From the NCBI GenBank assembly GCA_030679615.1, contig JAUXSJ010000197.1, forward strand, positions 1 to 10,603: 10,603 nt of DNA. Direction: 5' to 3'. Within the stretch, counting starts at the first letter, position 1; each line of letters opens with the position of its first letter. Positions 8,405 to 10,603 of this stretch are shown in pieces. Position numbers and translations under genes: made by a program. This DNA is from Parachlamydiaceae bacterium (lineage in GTDB: Bacteria > Chlamydiota > Chlamydiia > Chlamydiales > Parachlamydiaceae). The notes below the pieces were generated by a model. That model searched no databases, had not been told where the DNA came from, and saw only the letters and a program-made list of their open reading frames with translations.

Positions 8405-8570
8405 CTCACCTTACACAAGGAGCCTAAAAAGTTTGGATCCAAAAGAGCCAAGCATCTTGGCGTATGCCTGCCAGCCTTGTTTTTTATTGTTAGCATGAAT
8501 TAGGTTAATGCCTGTGCCGAGATGCAGCTATTTTGACTCCAAGCTTTTTAGGCTCCTTGCGTAAGGTGAG
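8405..8570. mobile_element. Inner 166-bp MITE-like element with 7-bp target duplication
   Basis: The terminal inverted repeats at 8405-8444 and 8531-8570 agree at 36 of 40 positions and begin CTCACCTTAC(A/G)CAAGGAGCC. The flanks are identical: TAAATAA at 8398-8404 and again at 8571-8577, a target-site duplication. If the outermost A/T pair is counted in the repeat, the duplication is AAATA (5 bp). The interior has no coding capacity. It contains a small perfect hairpin GCCAAG-CAT-CTTGGC (8447-8461), and weaker pairing continues toward the centre. This is a non-autonomous transposon that inserted into the loop of the outer element. The transposase family is not identified. Confidence 0.82.
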
Positions 8571-8577
8571 TAAATAA
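8571..8577. repeat. Right target-site duplication TAAATAA
   Basis: This is the second copy of TAAATAA, directly after the right terminal repeat of the inner element. Joining the flanks through one copy restores an uninterrupted A/T loop for the outer element. Confidence 0.75.
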
Positions 8578-8713
8578 TATTATAATATTTCATTTTATAT
8601 AAACATGCCCTTTCTTTGTGTCTCCGTGATCTTTGCACTCATTGTGTTGAAAAAAAAATTACACGCATTTTCAAATTTTTTTAACTTAATATCATTGTAC
8701 GCATATCTGTCTA

Positions 8714-8729
8714 GTAATTTTATACATCA
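8714..8729. repeat. Right copy of the 16-bp inverted pair
   Basis: GTAATTTTATACATCA is the exact reverse complement of 8181-8196. It lies only 8 bases past the ORF3 stop codon, so its position may also relate to the end of the ORF3 transcript. Confidence 0.55.
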
Positions 8730-8737
8730 CAGCGGAC

Positions 8738-10603
8738 TTATTCTTCATTGGGAGTACCTATTTTGCATAATGAAAATTCCTCTAGAAGCTTTTCAGGGTC
8801 AAAATAACTTTCAGGAAAAATAGGGGGGATTGGATCAAAATTTGCATGGTTTTTGAAAATTGATATTCGAGTTTTTTTAAAAAAATAATCACCAATATCA
8901 CTAAAGTGTTGAACGAAAAAGGGTTGATGATTCCTTTTTTCATATTCATTAAGTGAAGAAATCCATTTTTTACATAGAATTTCTTTAATTTCTGAATTAA
9001 TTGGCGATGAACAAATGTTATGCACAAGGATCCATGAATGAGATATGTTTTTTTCATTTAGAATATATCGAGAAAAATCATCAAATTTGCTGCTAAAGTT
9101 TAACCAAAACTCTTTTACTTGTTCAGGATTAGAATGGATTAGTTGAAGTTCAATCATCATATTATATAATTCGTAGGGTGAATCATTGAACATTAGATCT
9201 AAAAATTTTTTTGCCCATAACATAAACTCAAGGCATTTTGGTCTTATTGGATTTAACCATTGGGTTTCAAAACCTTGTTTTATAAATCCTGCTAAAAAAT
9301 TGATTTTTTTCCTATCGGGTGTTTTTTCAACAATGCTTCTTATTTTATCTAAAAAATTTTCAAACACATTTTGTTCTTCAATCGGATTTTGTTCAAATAA
9401 TTGATACATTCTCGTTTTAAAATCATCTTTTTTCCATAAGAAAAATGAGTTCACGATGTATTTTAAAATACAAAGTGTTGAATTTGTGCAAATATTTTCA
9501 TTAAAATTAATCATATCGCCTAGGCGATAAATATACTTGGTACGATCTTGAGGTTGAATTTGAAAGTGAAGAAAAAGTGATTTTAACACTATTTTTTCCA
9601 CTTCAGTCCCATTTTTTTCAACAAAATCAATCATGGTTTGTTTGATAGTTTGATTTTTTTTAGAGTTAGATGTATCGAACCAAAAATAAAAATCCTCAGA
9701 GCGAGTTAATGTACGAGTAAAAATATGTATTAAAATTATACATTTACGATTAATGAAATCACCTGGGTACTCCTCGCAAATTAATTGTATCCAATTAAAT
9801 AAAAGTTCTCTTCGATTTCTATTGAAAGGATTATTTACTGAAGTTTTTAAACCAGTCAAAGAGACGACTATTCTTTCAATAAGAACATTCACGATTGTAT
9901 CAGAAATCGGGTGTTGGATTAGATTGTTACGTGTATGTGTCATCACATGCTTGAATTTAGAAGTGTAAAATTCTGTTGTTTTTGGATTTGAACAGAGTAT
10001 TCGAGTAAGAAAATTTAAATACATGATTAACATTTGAGTAATAGCTAATCCTTGAATTTGAACAGGCAAAGTAATGATTAATTCATCTAAAAAAGGAAAC
10101 ATAATTTCAATGAAAGTGGAAAGAATTTTCTCATTGAAAGCTCTTAAAGTATGTTTAGTTAATTCGAAAAGAACATTGACCTTTCCATCATTCCCTTCGA
10201 ATGAATCTAATTTCATAATCGCATTCAAAACACTTGGATAAATTTTTTGTAGATCGCAAAAAGAAATAAGGTAATTGGAGTTTTCGTATTCACTTGGCTT
10301 TATGTCTTTAATATATTTGATTAATATTTCTACCGCTCTTAGAGTACAATGAAAAGAAGCATCAAAAGAACAAAAGCTATTTATTAAAAATTCACGATCG
10401 TTCAAGTCAATCTTGGGATGCCCAGGATCTTCACACATATTTGACCAAATTTTAATCAAAAGGAGTTTTTTGGGTGCTTCTTTAAAAACATTATTTTGTT
10501 CTGCAAGGAGGATTAAATCTCGAATGTACATCCAGTGCTTGATCAAATAAGTTTTGTTGAAAGCCATTGGAGCGATACCGATATCATTCACATTAGTATA
10601 ATT
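8738..10603 (-). CDS. ORF3: C-terminal part of a large protein of unknown function, paralog of ORF1 (5' end beyond the right edge)
   Basis: The frame stays open to the right edge (codons AAT TAT ACT AAT precede the first GTG at 10591). About 621 codons are therefore visible and the true start is outside; the GTG has no supporting ribosome binding site. Numbering from that GTG, LIKHW near residue 16 aligns with LLKHW near residue 610 of ORF1, and similarity continues to the C-terminus at almost constant spacing. The best block (256-357) shares about 56 of 102 residues with ORF1 and includes PGD..NRKC.ILIH.FT and FWFDTSNSKKN (W304). FETQWL.P (W445) and SWILVH.IC (W520) are also kept. The last 60 residues diverge, ending acidic (GTPNEE). 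If the pattern holds, the full protein would be about 1,200 residues. No signal peptide or membrane segment is seen in the visible part. The function is unknown. The alternative that it is a 5'-truncated gene fragment cannot be excluded from this window. Confidence 0.85.
   Translation of the reverse strand, partial: NYTNVNDIGIAPMAFNKTYLIKHWMYIRDLILLAEQNNVFKEAPKKLLLIKIWSNMCEDPGHPKIDLNDREFLINSFCSFDASFHCTLRAVEILIKYIKDIKPSEYENSNYLISFCDLQKIYPSVLNAIMKLDSFEGNDGKVNVLFELTKHTLRAFNEKILSTFIEIMFPFLDELIITLPVQIQGLAITQMLIMYLNFLTRILCSNPKTTEFYTSKFKHVMTHTRNNLIQHPISDTIVNVLIERIVVSLTGLKTSVNNPFNRNRRELLFNWIQLICEEYPGDFINRKCIILIHIFTRTLTRSEDFYFWFDTSNSKKNQTIKQTMIDFVEKNGTEVEKIVLKSLFLHFQIQPQDRTKYIYRLGDMINFNENICTNSTLCILKYIVNSFFLWKKDDFKTRMYQLFEQNPIEEQNVFENFLDKIRSIVEKTPDRKKINFLAGFIKQGFETQWLNPIRPKCLEFMLWAKKFLDLMFNDSPYELYNMMIELQLIHSNPEQVKEFWLNFSSKFDDFSRYILNEKNISHSWILVHNICSSPINSEIKEILCKKWISSLNEYEKRNHQPFFVQHFSDIGDYFFKKTRISIFKNHANFDPIPPIFPESYFDPEKLLEEFSLCKIGTPNEE

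Larger units (their letters stand above)
8322..8676. mobile_element. Outer hairpin element (MITE-like), interrupted by a second element
   Basis: The left arm 8322-8399 and the right arm 8598-8676 are inverted copies about 78 bp long, differing at three single bases plus the length of one A/T tract. The arms run from ATTTGAAAATGCGTGT at the outer edge, through CAACACAA and CACAAAGAAAGGGCATG, to GTTTATA at the inner edge. It encodes no protein. Removing the inner element and one copy of its target duplication leaves about 182 bp: two long arms around a short A/T loop, a form typical of non-autonomous elements mobilised by a transposase encoded elsewhere. No clear target duplication is visible at its own ends. 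On RNA it would fold into a very long stem and could act as a transcript end for ORF3. Confidence 0.75.
8063..8737. other. Non-coding spacer between ORF3 and ORF2, mostly mobile hairpin DNA
   Basis: More than half of this 675-base spacer is the nested hairpin element at 8322-8676. The rest, 8117-8321, holds no gene I can support. It contains an ACAGGATAG repeat (8213-8221) and one half of a 16-bp inverted pair (8181-8196, partner at 8714-8729). The open frame on the plus strand that starts inside the right arm of the element is explained by that repeat and is not called. Confidence 0.65.

Noticed and set aside
8322..8676. Intrinsic terminator or CRISPR-like array
   Set aside because: The repeats are inverted and present as one pair, not regularly spaced direct repeats. 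The long arms and target duplication of the insert fit mobile elements better. A side effect on termination remains possible.
8605..8823. Plus-strand open frame of 72 codons
   Set aside because: It starts inside the right arm of the hairpin element and overlaps the 3' end of ORF3, whose paralogy supports the minus-strand frame.
8782..9057. Second minus-strand frame inside ORF3, 91 codons
   Set aside because: It overlaps the ORF3 region containing SWILVH.IC, conserved with ORF1, so ORF3 is the real frame.
10589..10591. GTG as the start codon of ORF3
   Set aside because: The frame stays open beyond it to the window edge, alignment with ORF1 implies about 600 more residues upstream, and no ribosome binding site is seen.

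Overview
The window is about 70% A+T, and every gene I can support lies on the minus strand. It looks like an accessory stretch of a low-GC bacterial chromosome. No gene here identifies the taxon. Large lineage-specific helical proteins, hairpin mobile elements and a sugar-nucleotide gene fit a host-associated Gram-negative bacterium, such as an amoeba-associated chlamydia or a Legionella relative. That is a guess from general character, not a demonstrated assignment.

Layout, left to right: (1) 1-268 is the N-terminal 89 codons of rmlA, glucose-1-phosphate thymidylyltransferase, the only gene of known function. It has a near-consensus promoter of its own at 318-346. (2) 269-772 is a non-coding spacer with an imperfect inverted repeat (501-601), a wide stem-loop (659-706) and short dispersed repeats. 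(3) 773-4417 is ORF1, a 1,214-residue protein of unknown function. (4) 4448-8062 is ORF2, a 1,204-residue protein of unknown function, 30 bases upstream of ORF1, in the same reading frame and probably co-transcribed with it. (5) 8063-8737 is a second spacer. It holds a hairpin element with 78-bp arms (8322-8676), into which a smaller 166-bp MITE-like element (8405-8570) has inserted, leaving a 7-bp TAAATAA target duplication. (6) 8738-10603 is ORF3, open at the right edge and clearly a paralog of the C-terminal half of ORF1 (about 56 of 102 residues identical in the best block, by hand alignment).

The main item of interest is a tandem family of very large, cytoplasmic-looking, helix-rich proteins. 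ORF1 and ORF3 share a strongly conserved core (PGD..NRKC.ILIH.FT ... FWFDTSNSKKN) and two later motifs (FETQWL.P and SWILVH.IC). If ORF3 is a full paralog of ORF1, the locus may be a duplicated ORF2-ORF1 gene pair, with a second ORF2-like gene just beyond the right edge. I do not recognise the family and assign it no function. rmlA is separated from the family by a 504-base spacer and is probably an independent transcription unit.
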